From assembly GCF_024764775.1 (NCBI RefSeq), contig NZ_JALIGC010000040.1:682001-746000 (forward strand): 64,000 nt of DNA. Reading direction: 5' to 3'. The stretch comes from Scandinavium manionii. GTDB lineage: Bacteria; Pseudomonadota; Gammaproteobacteria; Enterobacterales; Enterobacteriaceae. Position numbers and translations under genes: made by a program. The notes under the pieces are model-generated. The model was not told where the DNA came from. It searched no databases and saw nothing but the letters and a program-made list of their open reading frames with translations. Positions 33,040 to 41,771 of this stretch are shown one piece after another; within the stretch, counting starts at the first letter, position 1, and each line of letters starts with the position of its first letter.

Positions 33040-33410
33040 ATTCCATTCCTCTTTAACTTCAAAATTAGAACTACCAAATAAAAATTGCAGAATAATTATA
33101 GAGCGAAGACTATGGTATTACACCCCTATTAAATTAATGAAACGAAAGAAACAGCATTAAATTTAAAATTAAATAAAGACGCTTTCATTTTGCACAAACC
33201 CCAAGAAAGCTCTGATAGATGCAACGACCCGTCATATAAAGAGCAGCACGCAACAAGCAATAATATGCTTTATTTCGTTCTCGCGTCAGAGCTGTTGTTT
33301 ATCCTGGTATTGCATAAGGTACATAGCCAACATCGGCGAACAGAGGCATGACCTGAAGGAATGAAAAAAAATAAAAAAAGGGGGGGGAAATCAGTGAGTT
33401 ACCCAGAAAT
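33040..33410. other. AT-rich gap between the IprA-like gene and ffs
   Basis: I see no gene in this stretch. It should hold the promoter of the IprA-like gene. Near ffs it contains an A/G homopolymer tract (33363-33390) and the hairpin ACCCA/TGGGT (near 33401-33414), which reads as the ffs termination zone on the minus strand (C run then T-rich run). Confidence 0.45.
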
Positions 33411-33524
33411 GGGTGGGGGCCCTGCCAGCTACATCCCGGCACACACGTCGTCTGCCCTGGCTGCTTCCTTCCGGATCTGACCTGGTGAACAGAGTAGCGT
33501 TGCGGGAGAACCAACAGAGCCCCC
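33411..33524 (-). ncRNA. ffs: 4.5S RNA of the signal recognition particle
   Basis: The minus strand has the full 114-nt enterobacterial 4.5S RNA. The 5' end GGGGGCTCTGTTGGTTCTCC pairs with the 3' end GGCAGGGCCCCCACCC, and the conserved apical domain reads CCGGAAGGAAGCAGCC, which binds Ffh. The RNA with Ffh targets nascent inner-membrane proteins to FtsY. In this family ffs sits beside atl (ybaZ), as here. Confidence 0.97.
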
Positions 33525-33751
33525 ATTGAGAGCGTTATTCCTAACGCGCTGACGCATTATCCCTGCGCGGCCCGGCAATTGCAACCCACCGCGGTCTGGA
33601 TGATGGTTTATTGTGCGACTGTACCTTTACTGGGGTCCTGCGGGAACAAGATTTCCATATTGCGAACTTGCTCTCAGCAAAACCTGGGAGAGTGTCCAGA
33701 CTGTTTTAATGCCATCGGACATCCGTCTTTCTTCTTTTTTAGGGGTCGACA

Positions 33752-34159
33752 ATGATCAAATCACTGCCTTTGACACTCACGCTGCCAATGCCCGCTATCG
33801 ACGAAGTGACTCTTGCCCATCAGGGCCTCAACTATTTACGCCCCAGCGTGGTGCTGGATTTTATCAGCGTCAGCCCTAACGCTTTGCTGTTTGTCACCCC
33901 GGTGGCAGTGCTGTTCGCCTCGCTTGGCGTGGTCGGCCACGTGCCGCTGCGCAGGATACCCGTGGCGGTTTCCGGGCGCGTAACCTATCCCATCAGCACC
34001 CAGGTACTCCCGGAATTGCGCGGTAAGCTGATTATCAACACCGCCTCCAGAAAGCTGAAATTCCTCGAAAATCAGGTGGTCAAACCCGATGAGTTTGCGC
34101 CGAGTACCTCGCAGGTAATTGGCCTGGCCCTGGAGTTTACCTTCCAGCAGCCCGAGTGA
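33752..34159 (+). CDS. Unknown 135-residue protein between ffs and atl
   Basis: I do not recognise this protein. It starts MIKSLPLTLTLPMPAIDEVT and has one fairly hydrophobic stretch (about 45-65, LLFVTPVAVLFASLGVVG). The rest is beta-rich (VPLRRIPVAVSGRVTYPIS) and ends LALEFTFQQPE. A ribosome-binding site (AGGGG) lies 8 bp before the ATG, and the base composition and codon use are those of a real gene. It could be a small membrane-associated protein. It lies 62 bp upstream of atl in the same direction. Confidence 0.6.
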   Translation: MIKSLPLTLTLPMPAIDEVTLAHQGLNYLRPSVVLDFISVSPNALLFVTPVAVLFASLGVVGHVPLRRIPVAVSGRVTYPISTQVLPELRGKLIINTASRKLKFLENQVVKPDEFAPSTSQVIGLALEFTFQQPE

Positions 34160-34221
34160 TCTCCACCTTCACAAGCTGAAGTGCGTCGCTTATCCTGTGC
34201 TTTTCCCAACTGGAAAGCGCT

Positions 34222-34533
34222 ATGGAACCCATTGATTCATTTCCGCACCGGGTGTGGCAAATCGTTGCAGCCATCCCGGAAGGTGCTGTCACGACCTACG
34301 GAGACGTCGCGCGGCTGGCGGGTTCGCCTCGCGCGGCGCGTCAGGTGGGTGGCGTTCTGCGCCGTTTACCGGAAGGATCAACCCTGCCATGGCATCGGGT
34401 GGTGAATCGCCATGGCAATATTTCCCTGACCGGGCCAGATCTCCAGCGTCAGCGCCAGGCGCTGCTATCGGAAGGCGTTCAGGTATCGGGTAGCGGCAAA
34501 ATTGATATGCAGAAGTATCGCTGGAATTACTGA
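34222..34533 (+). CDS. atl: Alkyltransferase-like protein Atl (YbaZ)
   Basis: Atl binds O6-alkylguanine in DNA and flags it for nucleotide excision repair without transferring the alkyl group. The 103-residue product has the MGMT-like fold with PWHRVVNRHGNIS; Trp57 replaces the reactive cysteine of true methyltransferases, which defines the Atl class. The winged-helix part with TTYGDVARLAGSPRAARQVG contacts DNA. E. coli has a longer annotated start, but its internal Met aligns with this ATG. Confidence 0.95.
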   Translation: MEPIDSFPHRVWQIVAAIPEGAVTTYGDVARLAGSPRAARQVGGVLRRLPEGSTLPWHRVVNRHGNISLTGPDLQRQRQALLSEGVQVSGSGKIDMQKYRWNY

Positions 34534-34557
34534 TCCCTCCCCCGCGAGGAGGAGGGA
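34534..34557. terminator. Hairpin between convergent atl and ybaY
   Basis: TCCCTCC (34534-34540) pairs with GGAGGGA (34551-34557). It lies between two convergent stop codons and probably terminates both; no clear T run is present. Confidence 0.5.
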
Positions 34558-34565
34558 AGCCGACG

Positions 34566-35135
34566 TTATGGGATTTGCGTCGGGGCAGGTACGGCGGACG
34601 ACGGGTTCACTTGAGTCGGTGAAGTCGACGGTACGGTTGTTGCCGCACCACCATCAGTCGCCACCGGCACTGGAGTTTGCTGCACAGGCACCAGTGTCAG
34701 GTCAGCTTTGGTGCCACCGTCATTGATAACCGGCTGCACCGTATCGGTAATGAACACCAGTTTATCGTTGATGGTCACTGCCGCACTCAACAGGATCCGC
34801 GCGTTTGGCTGAATATCTGCCGGGTTATACGGCAGCACGAAGCTGAACGGTGCCTGTTTCCCTTCCGTACGCGTGACTTTCTGAGAAAGCACTTTCGACG
34901 GCGCATCTGCCAGAGAAGCATCCGACAGCGTTACCGTCAGCACCGCATCCGGTGGCAGGGCCACTTTCTGGCGGATCCAGGCGGTACCAGAAACGTTAGG
35001 TTGCTGAATGGCAGGTTGTGTAGCCTCAGAGGGGTTCGGGCTTGGTGCCGGTGTCTTGATATCCGCACTTTTTTGAGCACAGGCAGACAGTGCAACCGCA
35101 ACCGCTAAACCACTTAACATGTGCACGAGTTTCAT
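34566..35135 (-). CDS. ybaY: YbaY family lipoprotein
   Basis: A 189-residue lipoprotein (190 in E. coli) with a signal peptide and lipobox LSAC, so Cys19 would be acylated. A Pro/Thr-rich linker is followed by a beta-sandwich domain of the YscW type (TAWIRQKVALPPDAVLTVTLS, FSFVLPYNPADIQPNARILL). A second Pro/Thr/Val-rich tail ends the protein. The function is unknown, but YscW-like domains are associated with envelope assembly. The ATG at 35135 gives a normal signal peptide; the extra upstream codons do not. Confidence 0.92.
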   Translation of the reverse strand: MKLVHMLSGLAVAVALSACAQKSADIKTPAPSPNPSEATQPAIQQPNVSGTAWIRQKVALPPDAVLTVTLSDASLADAPSKVLSQKVTRTEGKQAPFSFVLPYNPADIQPNARILLSAAVTINDKLVFITDTVQPVINDGGTKADLTLVPVQQTPVPVATDGGAATTVPSTSPTQVNPSSAVPAPTQIP

Positions 35136-35352
35136 TATGTTCTCCTTATCATCCATGCACTCACAGGATTAAATCCTGCAAGAGTGAGTGGTTAAAACAT
35201 TTGTGACGCAGTAAGTGTGGCACAGATCTCAGATATTTGCCTGTAATCGCGCCGTTATTCAGATAATTGCACCCATCGGACCACTTCGAAAACTGCGTTA
35301 TACTGTGGCTATTCCCGCGCAGCACGCGGTCTTTTTACCTTTGAGGACATTT

Positions 35353-36213
35353 ATGAGTCAGGCTCTCTCTAATCTGCTAACCCTGTTAAATCTGGAAAAA
35401 ATTGAAGAGGGATTGTTCCGCGGTCAAAGTGAGGATCTGGGCTTACGCCAGGTATTTGGCGGCCAGGTCGTCGGTCAGGCGTTGTATGCCGCTAAAGAAA
35501 CCGTGCCTGTCGACCGTCTGGTGCATTCGTTCCACAGCTACTTTTTACGCCCAGGTGACAGCCAAAAACCGATTGTGTATGACGTTGAGGTACTGCGCGA
35601 TGGCAATAGTTTCAGCGCCCGCCGCGTGGCAGCTATCCAGAACGGCAAGCCGATTTTCTATATGACCGCCTCTTTCCAGGCGCCGGAATCGGGCTACGAA
35701 CATCAAAAGCAGATGCCGCTGGCCCCTGCCCCTGATTCGCTGTCATCCGAAACCGATATTGCCCGCCAGCTGGCGCATCTTCTGCCCCCACAGGTGAAGG
35801 AGAAGTTTCTGTGTGATAAACCACTGGAGATCCGTCCGGTCGAGTTCCATAACCCGATGAAGGGCCACGCGGCTGAGCCAAAACGCCAGGTATGGATCCG
35901 CGCCAACGGCACGGTGGCCGATGATTTCCGCGTGCATCAATATCTGCTGGGCTATGCATCTGATTTTAACTTCCTGCCGGTTGCCCTTCAGCCGCACGGC
36001 GTGGGCTTCCTCGAAAAAGGGATGCAGGTCGCAACGATTGACCATTCCATGTGGTTCCATCGCCCGTTCAATATGAACGAATGGCTGCTGTACAGCGTGG
36101 AGAGCACCTCTGCGTCGAGCGCGCGCGGTTTTGTGCGTGGCGAGTTCTATACTCAGGATGGCACCCTGGTTGCCTCTACGGTGCAGGAAGGCGTAATACG
36201 TAACCGCAATTAA
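35353..36213 (+). CDS. tesB: Acyl-CoA thioesterase II
   Basis: TesB hydrolyses medium- and long-chain acyl-CoAs in the cytoplasm. The 286 residues equal E. coli TesB. It has a double hot-dog fold, with N-terminal GLRQVFGGQVVGQALYAAKET and C-terminal ATIDHSMWFHRPFNMNEWLL. The latter carries the catalytic aspartate, and the Thr and Gln partners lie nearby. The ATG at 35353 has GAGGA upstream; a longer frame reaching 35215 is not conserved. Confidence 0.96.
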   Translation: MSQALSNLLTLLNLEKIEEGLFRGQSEDLGLRQVFGGQVVGQALYAAKETVPVDRLVHSFHSYFLRPGDSQKPIVYDVEVLRDGNSFSARRVAAIQNGKPIFYMTASFQAPESGYEHQKQMPLAPAPDSLSSETDIARQLAHLLPPQVKEKFLCDKPLEIRPVEFHNPMKGHAAEPKRQVWIRANGTVADDFRVHQYLLGYASDFNFLPVALQPHGVGFLEKGMQVATIDHSMWFHRPFNMNEWLLYSVESTSASSARGFVRGEFYTQDGTLVASTVQEGVIRNRN

Positions 36214-36230
36214 CCCTTTGCCGTAATGCA

Positions 36231-36257
36231 AAGAAGCCTCCCAATGGGAGGCTTCTT
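36231..36257. terminator. Bidirectional terminator between tesB and amtB
   Basis: AAGAAGCCTCCC (36231-36242) and GGGAGGCTTCTT (36246-36257) form a perfect 12-bp stem with an AAT loop between the convergent tesB and amtB genes. The AAGAAG/CTTCTT ends give it short A/T tracts on both strands. Confidence 0.85.
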
Positions 36258-36295
36258 GCGCTCTGGAGATAACTCAATCTGTCGGACGCTGGCAA

Positions 36296-37582
36296 TTATG
36301 CGTTATACGCATTCTCGCCGTGGCTGTTGACGTCCAGACCTTCGCGTTCCTGTTCTTCCGGAACACGCAGTCCCACAGTCAGGTCAGCCAGTTTGTAACC
36401 GATGAAAGCCACCACGCCAGACCAGACAATCGTCAGACCGATACTTTCCAGCTGTACCAGAACCTGATGGCCCATGGTCACGCCTTCCGCATAGCCGACG
36501 CCACCCAGTGAAGTCGATGCGAAGATGCCGGTCAGGATACAACCTACAATCCCGCATACGCCGTGTACACCGAACACATCGCATGGGTCATCCACACGCA
36601 GCCAGCGTTTCAGAGCAGTGACGCCCCACAGACCGGCCAGGCCCGCCGCGATACCGACAATCAGGGAACCACCCACGCCGATGTAACCACAGGCAGGAGT
36701 GACCGCCACCAGACCGGCGATTGCACCAGAACATGCGCCCAGCAGAGAAGGCTTACCGCGTACCGCCCACTCACCGAAGACCCAGGCCAGAATCGCAGCC
36801 GCAGTCGCCACTACGGTGTTCAGGAAAGCGAGTGCCGCAATTTCGTTGGCGGAGCTTGCGGAACCGGCGTTAAAGCCGAACCAGCCCACGTACAGGATAG
36901 CCGTGCCGGTGAAGACCATTGGCAGGTTATGCGGTTTGAACGCTTCTTTGCCAAAGCCCACGCGTTTGCCAATCAGGTATGCGCCCACCAGGCCCGCAAC
37001 TGCGGCGTTGATGTGAACAACAGTACCGCCCGCGAAGTCCAGCGCGCCATGCGTGGCCAGCAAACCGCCGCCCCAGACCATATGCGCAATCGGTACGTAG
37101 GAGAAGGTCATCCACACCACCACGAAAATCAGCACTGCGGAGAAGCGAATACGCTCCGCCAGCGAGCCAACAATCAGGCCGACGGTGATACAGGCGAATG
37201 AACCCTGGAAGGCCACGTGGATGTACTGATAGAAGGTGCCCATCAGCGCTTTCAGTTCGATGCCTTTCAGCAGCACCCAGTCGAAGCTGCCGAAGAAGTT
37301 GCCGCCGGTGCCGAACGCCAGGGTATAGCCGTAAACCACCCACAGCACGCAAACCAGTGCGAAGGTGACGGTGACCTGCGTCAGCATGGAAAGCACGTTT
37401 TTGCCACGGATCAGGCCGCCGTAAAACAGCGCAATCCCGGGGATACTCATAAACAGCACCAGCGCGGTGCTGATCATCATAAAGGCGTTGTCAGCTTTAT
37501 CGGCGACCGCAGGCGCCGCCAGAGCCAGGCCCGGCAACAGTGCCAGTACAGCTGGGGCAATTTTCAGTAGAGTTTTGTTCAT
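36296..37582 (-). CDS. amtB: Ammonium transporter AmtB
   Basis: The product is a 428-residue trimeric ammonium/ammonia channel, the same length as E. coli AmtB. A cleaved signal (LLPGLALAAP) is followed by eleven membrane helices. The twin-histidine pore is in GGTVVHINAAVAG and FGVHGVCGIVG. The phenylalanine gate lies in the HVAFQGSFACI region. The ATG at 37582 is chosen by match to the mature start; upstream codons run into glnK. It forms the conserved glnK-amtB operon. Confidence 0.97.
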   Translation of the reverse strand: MNKTLLKIAPAVLALLPGLALAAPAVADKADNAFMMISTALVLFMSIPGIALFYGGLIRGKNVLSMLTQVTVTFALVCVLWVVYGYTLAFGTGGNFFGSFDWVLLKGIELKALMGTFYQYIHVAFQGSFACITVGLIVGSLAERIRFSAVLIFVVVWMTFSYVPIAHMVWGGGLLATHGALDFAGGTVVHINAAVAGLVGAYLIGKRVGFGKEAFKPHNLPMVFTGTAILYVGWFGFNAGSASSANEIAALAFLNTVVATAAAILAWVFGEWAVRGKPSLLGACSGAIAGLVAVTPACGYIGVGGSLIVGIAAGLAGLWGVTALKRWLRVDDPCDVFGVHGVCGIVGCILTGIFASTSLGGVGYAEGVTMGHQVLVQLESIGLTIVWSGVVAFIGYKLADLTVGLRVPEEQEREGLDVNSHGENAYNA

Positions 37583-37613
37583 TTTCTCGATCCCTATCAC
37601 TGTGTGCCAGGCG

Positions 37614-37952
37614 TTACAGAGCCGCTTCGTCGGCTTCGCCAGTACGAATACGAATGACGCGTTGCAACTCGGCGACGAAGATCTTGCCGTCGCCAATCTT
37701 GCCGGTGTATGCCGCTTTACTGATCACGTCGATCACCTCATCGAGCTGATCGTCGGCGATCGCCACGTCGATTTTCACCTTCGGCAGAAAATTGACGCTA
37801 TATTCGGCACCGCGGTAAAGCTCGGCATGGCCTTTCTGACGCCCGAAGCCTTTCACTTCGGTCACGGTCAGCCCCTGAATACCAATGGAAGACAGCGCTT
37901 CGCGAACGTCTTCGAGTTTGAATGGTTTAATCACCACGGTAACCAGCTTCAT
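37614..37952 (-). CDS. glnK: PII signalling protein GlnK
   Basis: A 112-residue PII protein that senses 2-oxoglutarate and ATP/ADP and blocks AmtB when nitrogen is plentiful. Tyr51 in LYRGAEYSVNF is the uridylylation site, and the T-loop tip inserts into the AmtB pore. The C-loop signature is TGKIGDGKIFV. It is 31 bp upstream of amtB and is preceded by a sigma-54 promoter and an NtrC site, so it is induced by nitrogen limitation. Confidence 0.98.
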   Translation of the reverse strand: MKLVTVVIKPFKLEDVREALSSIGIQGLTVTEVKGFGRQKGHAELYRGAEYSVNFLPKVKIDVAIADDQLDEVIDVISKAAYTGKIGDGKIFVAELQRVIRIRTGEADEAAL

Positions 37953-38006
37953 AGATCCCCTCCAGTCAGAATTCGGTAATGGCGGCAGCTAACACCTATG
38001 AGGTAA

Positions 38007-38022
38007 AGCAATCGGCGTGCCA
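38007..38022 (-). promoter_or_regulatory. Sigma-54 promoter of glnK-amtB
   Basis: On the minus strand TGGCAC, 5 bp, TTGCT matches the -24/-12 consensus in full (TGGCAC-N5-TTGCW). It lies 55 bp upstream of the glnK start codon. Confidence 0.92.
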
Positions 38023-38128
38023 GAAATTAAAACCGGAGATCATCCAGAAGATTCTGGCCTTTTCTGTGGCTGCGTAGAGCAGTGCTGTTCGACTTAACGG
38101 AAATGAGAAGCAGGAAGGAAAAACAAAA

Positions 38129-38146
38129 CGCACCATTGCGGTGCAA
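38129..38146. promoter_or_regulatory. NtrC (NRI) binding site for glnK-amtB
   Basis: GCACC-ATTGC-GGTGC is a perfect 5-bp inverted repeat with 5-bp spacer, matching the NtrC consensus GCACY-N5-RGTGC. It lies about 110 bp upstream of the -24/-12 element, the usual enhancer distance. A second palindrome, CACCAGCGCGCGCTGGTG (38164-38181), lies just further upstream but does not fit NtrC spacing. Confidence 0.85.
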
Positions 38147-38207
38147 GGTGAGTTTTGTTTTTGCACCAGCGCGCGCTGGTGTGAGTAAATTGCTTAATCG
38201 TGGTGCA

Positions 38208-39986
38208 TCAGGCGATAAGCGTTTCTTCTTCGATACTGGCCGCCAGTTCTTCCCCGGCAAGTTGCAGTTGATACATCTGCCAGTAACGCCCTTTGGCTTC
38301 AAGAAGTTGCTGATGCGTGCCCCGCTCCACCGCCTGTCCACGGTGGAGCACCATGATGGTATCGGCCTCAACGATGGTTGAAAGACGGTGGGCGATCACC
38401 ACCAGCGTCGTACGCTGTCGTACCAGCGCCAGCGCCTGTTGGATCGCCTGCTCGGTGCCGGAATCGATATTTGCGGTGGCTTCATCGAGGATCAAAATTT
38501 GCGGGGTATCCACCAGCACGCGGGCCAACGCCAGCAGCTGTTTCTGTCCGACCGACAGATTATTGCCCTGCTCACCGAGTCGGGTGTAAATCCCGTCGCT
38601 CAGGGTGCGTGCCAGTTCTGCGAGCTGTACCGTTTCCAACGCCTGCCAAACCTGTTCCTCGCTGATATCACGGCCCAGCGTGACGTTGGCAAAGAACGAT
38701 TCGGCCAGCACCACCGGGTCCTGCTGCACCATCGCCACGCCCTGACGAATGACGCCGTGGCTCAGCGACGATAGCGGGCGTCCATCGAGGCGAATTTCGC
38801 CTTTGCTCAGCGGATAGTAGCCCATCAGCAAGCTGGCGAGCGTACTTTTACCGCTGCCGGTATGCCCGACCAGCGCCACAAAGCTGCGCGTCGGCACGTT
38901 AATGTTGATGTCCTGCAGCACCAGACGATCGCCACGGTAGGCGAAAGAGACATCGTCAACGTCGATCGACCCGCTTTGCAGCGGTGCTTCATCTGCGCCG
39001 TAGTTCTGACGCGGTTTGTCCATCAGTTCAAACACGCGCTCGCCCGCCACCACCGCCTGCTGCAGCATCGACTGCTGAGTGGTGAGTTCAATTAACGGCT
39101 CATTTAAACGCCCGAGGTAGCTGATAAACGCATACAGCACGCCGACTTCAATCGTGCCGGTGCTGCTCAGTCCAAACAGCATCAGCAGGCCGCAGAGGAT
39201 CAGTGAGGAGAACAGACTCAGCAGCGGACGCAGCAGAAAGCCATCCAGACGCAGAGTCTGCATGCGGGCCATGTAGTGCGAGCGGCTCGCTTCCCCCATC
39301 CGTTCGCCAAAACGCGCCTGCTGGCGGAACTGCTGAATAACGCTCATGCCGTTGATGACTTCGTTGAAACCGTCGTTGATGTCCGCCAGATAGGCGCGGA
39401 CGCGACGCACAATTGGCGTGCTGTAGCGCTGGTAAATCAGCATCACCACGATAACCGCCGGGAAGATGGCGATCGCCACCAGTGCCATGCGCCAGTCGAG
39501 GCTGAACATCGCCACTAGCATCGCGCTGATCAGTGCTGCGCTGCGTAGCACCGTAGAAACCACGGTGACGTAAAGATCGCGAATCACTTCGGTGTCATTG
39601 GTCACACGTGAAATCAGCTGCCCGACCGGCTGCACGTCAAACTCGCTGAGCGGCTGGCGCAGCGCGGCGTCCATCACGTCGGTCCGTAATTGTTGTACCA
39701 CGCCGACAGCGGCACGGTTAAACAACAGCGACTGCGCATAGTGCAAGGATGCCGCCAACAGCTGCAGACCTACGTACGATGCGGCAAGACCGATAACAAT
39801 GCCCCACGGCAGATAGCTTTTCGCCACCATATTATCGATGAAATAACTTATCAGCAGCGGGCCGGTGACTTCCGCGATGGCGGCAATCCACATCATCACC
39901 ATCCCGATGCCTAACGGCTTGCGCCACGGCGACCCGTAGGCCAGCAGGCGTTTGAGCGTTGGCCAAAGTTGTCCGAAACTACGCAT
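38208..39986 (-). CDS. mdlB: ABC exporter half-transporter MdlB
   Basis: A 592-residue half-size ABC exporter with an N-terminal six-helix domain (about 20-310) and a C-terminal ATPase: Walker A GHTGSGKSTLAS, signature LSVGQKQLLALARVL, Walker B ILILDEATANIDSG. With MdlA it is expected to form a heterodimer in the inner membrane; the substrate is unknown, although the pair resembles multidrug exporters. The start at 39986 matches E. coli MdlB and overlaps the mdlA stop by 8 bp. Confidence 0.96.
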   Translation of the reverse strand: MRSFGQLWPTLKRLLAYGSPWRKPLGIGMVMMWIAAIAEVTGPLLISYFIDNMVAKSYLPWGIVIGLAASYVGLQLLAASLHYAQSLLFNRAAVGVVQQLRTDVMDAALRQPLSEFDVQPVGQLISRVTNDTEVIRDLYVTVVSTVLRSAALISAMLVAMFSLDWRMALVAIAIFPAVIVVMLIYQRYSTPIVRRVRAYLADINDGFNEVINGMSVIQQFRQQARFGERMGEASRSHYMARMQTLRLDGFLLRPLLSLFSSLILCGLLMLFGLSSTGTIEVGVLYAFISYLGRLNEPLIELTTQQSMLQQAVVAGERVFELMDKPRQNYGADEAPLQSGSIDVDDVSFAYRGDRLVLQDININVPTRSFVALVGHTGSGKSTLASLLMGYYPLSKGEIRLDGRPLSSLSHGVIRQGVAMVQQDPVVLAESFFANVTLGRDISEEQVWQALETVQLAELARTLSDGIYTRLGEQGNNLSVGQKQLLALARVLVDTPQILILDEATANIDSGTEQAIQQALALVRQRTTLVVIAHRLSTIVEADTIMVLHRGQAVERGTHQQLLEAKGRYWQMYQLQLAGEELAASIEEETLIA

Positions 39987-41754
39987 CGGCTTCCTCCTCA
40001 CGCTGCCCTTCCGGCACGTCGTTGAGCGCCGCCTCCAGCTGTTGATAACGATACATATCGCGGTACCAACCGGACTGAATCGCCAGCTGCTCATGTTCGC
40101 CGCGCTGGGCAATATGTCCATGCTGCATGACGATAATCTCACTGGCTTCGGTCAAGGCCGACAGGCGATGCGCACTGATAATCACCGTCCGCCCTTCGCC
40201 CCACTGTCGCAGGTTATGCAGGATTTGATGCTCTGTGCGCCCATCGACCGCAGACAGCGCATCGTCGAGGATCAGAATTTCAGCATCCAGCAACAGCGCG
40301 CGGGCGATAGAAATACGCTGCTTCTGCCCACCGGACAGCATCACGCCGCGCTCGCCCACTTCCGTTTCATAGCCCTGCGGCAAACGTAAAATGTCTTCAT
40401 GCACGCTGGCAAGCCGCGCCACATGCTCAATTTCTTCCTGCGTCGCCCCCGGTTTGCCGAGCGCAATATTGCTGCCCACGGTATCGGAGAACAGGAACGG
40501 GGTCTGATTGACCACCGCCAGTCGGCTACGCCAGCTGTCGAGCTGCAGTGCCGTCAGAGGCAAATCCTGGAAACGAATGTCGCCCTCAGTGACGTCAAAA
40601 TGACGCTGTATAAGCGACAACACCGTCGATTTTCCGGCACCGGTTGGGCCGCAGATCCCCAGCATCTGACCAGGCTGCAGGTTGAACTGCACATTATGCA
40701 GCGTCGGCTTTTCGGTTTGCGGATAGCAGAACTCGCGGATATTCACCGCCAGCGTGCCGCGATCGGGCGTCAGTATTTGCGTACCGTCGTCCACCACCGG
40801 CGCTTCGGAGAGCATGGCGCGGATTCGGGTGTAAGCGGCACTGCCGCGCTCGACAATATTAAACATCCACGCCAGCGCCAGCATTGGCCAAATCATCAGC
40901 CCGAGATACATCATGAAGCTGGTCAGCTGGCCGAGCGTCAGAGTGCCGTGCACCACCATCCAGCTGCCGCCGGAAATCGCCAGCAAGTTCGCCATACCGA
41001 TTGCGATGTAAATCGTCGGATCGAAACGCGCATCCACCCGAGCCACACGCATGTTTTTCGCACCAGTATCTGCCGCATCGGCCGCAAACTGCGCCGACTG
41101 ACGGTCTTCCAGACCAAAGGCTTTGATCATGCGGATGCTGGTCAGGCTTTCCTGCGTGCGGTCATTCAGACCGGAGAACGCCGCCTGCGCCAGCTTGAAG
41201 CGGTTATGCAGCGTGTCGCCGTTACGCTTGATAGCCAGCGCCATGACAGGCATCGGCACCAGCGCCAGCAACGTCAGTTCCCAGCTAATTTGAGTCGACA
41301 TGACGATCAGCACTGCGCAGCCCATTACCAGCGAATCCACCAGCGTGAGCACGCCTTCACCAGCAGCAAACACCACGCGGTCGACGTCGTTGGTCGCGCG
41401 GGCAATCAAATCCCCGGTGCGGTGACGCAGGTAAAATTCAGGATGCTGACGGCTGAGCTGGCGATAATAATCTTCACGCAGTTCAACGGCGAGCTGATAG
41501 GACGCGCCGAACAGCAGCACGCGCCAGACGTAGCGCAGCAGATATACCACCACCGCAATCAGCGCCAGCGTCGCTACCCACATCATAATGTGCGTGGTGG
41601 TGTAGTGTTGTTGCGTCACGCCATCTACCACGATGCCCACCACCTTCGGCGGGATCAGTTGCAGAATGGCAATAATGATAAGCAGCAGGACCGCGCCAAG
41701 ATAGCGGCGCCATTCCCGACGGAAATACCAGCTGAGTTGAGCAAATAATCGCAC
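39979..41754 (-). CDS. mdlA: ABC exporter half-transporter MdlA
   Basis: A 591-residue partner of MdlB (E. coli MdlA has 590). The transmembrane domain (about 1-310) and the ATPase domain (Walker A GPTGAGKSTVLSL, signature LSGGQKQRISIARALL, Walker B ILILDDALSAVDG) are intact. It lies 17 bp downstream of decR in the same direction, so the three may be co-transcribed. The Walker B of this subunit ends in Asp-Asp, which may mark the less active ATP site of the heterodimer. Confidence 0.95.
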   Translation of the reverse strand: MRLFAQLSWYFRREWRRYLGAVLLLIIIAILQLIPPKVVGIVVDGVTQQHYTTTHIMMWVATLALIAVVVYLLRYVWRVLLFGASYQLAVELREDYYRQLSRQHPEFYLRHRTGDLIARATNDVDRVVFAAGEGVLTLVDSLVMGCAVLIVMSTQISWELTLLALVPMPVMALAIKRNGDTLHNRFKLAQAAFSGLNDRTQESLTSIRMIKAFGLEDRQSAQFAADAADTGAKNMRVARVDARFDPTIYIAIGMANLLAISGGSWMVVHGTLTLGQLTSFMMYLGLMIWPMLALAWMFNIVERGSAAYTRIRAMLSEAPVVDDGTQILTPDRGTLAVNIREFCYPQTEKPTLHNVQFNLQPGQMLGICGPTGAGKSTVLSLIQRHFDVTEGDIRFQDLPLTALQLDSWRSRLAVVNQTPFLFSDTVGSNIALGKPGATQEEIEHVARLASVHEDILRLPQGYETEVGERGVMLSGGQKQRISIARALLLDAEILILDDALSAVDGRTEHQILHNLRQWGEGRTVIISAHRLSALTEASEIIVMQHGHIAQRGEHEQLAIQSGWYRDMYRYQQLEAALNDVPEGQREEEADA

Positions 41755-41771
41755 GCAGAATTACCCAGAGC

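Noticed and set aside
33299..33526. Minus-strand reading frame over the 4.5S RNA
   Set aside because: It lies wholly within ffs and its low-complexity flank; the RNA explains the sequence.
40399..41748. Long plus-strand frame opposite mdlA (449 codons)
   Set aside because: Antisense shadow with Gln/His/Arg-rich translation; mdlA on the other strand is a clear ABC exporter.
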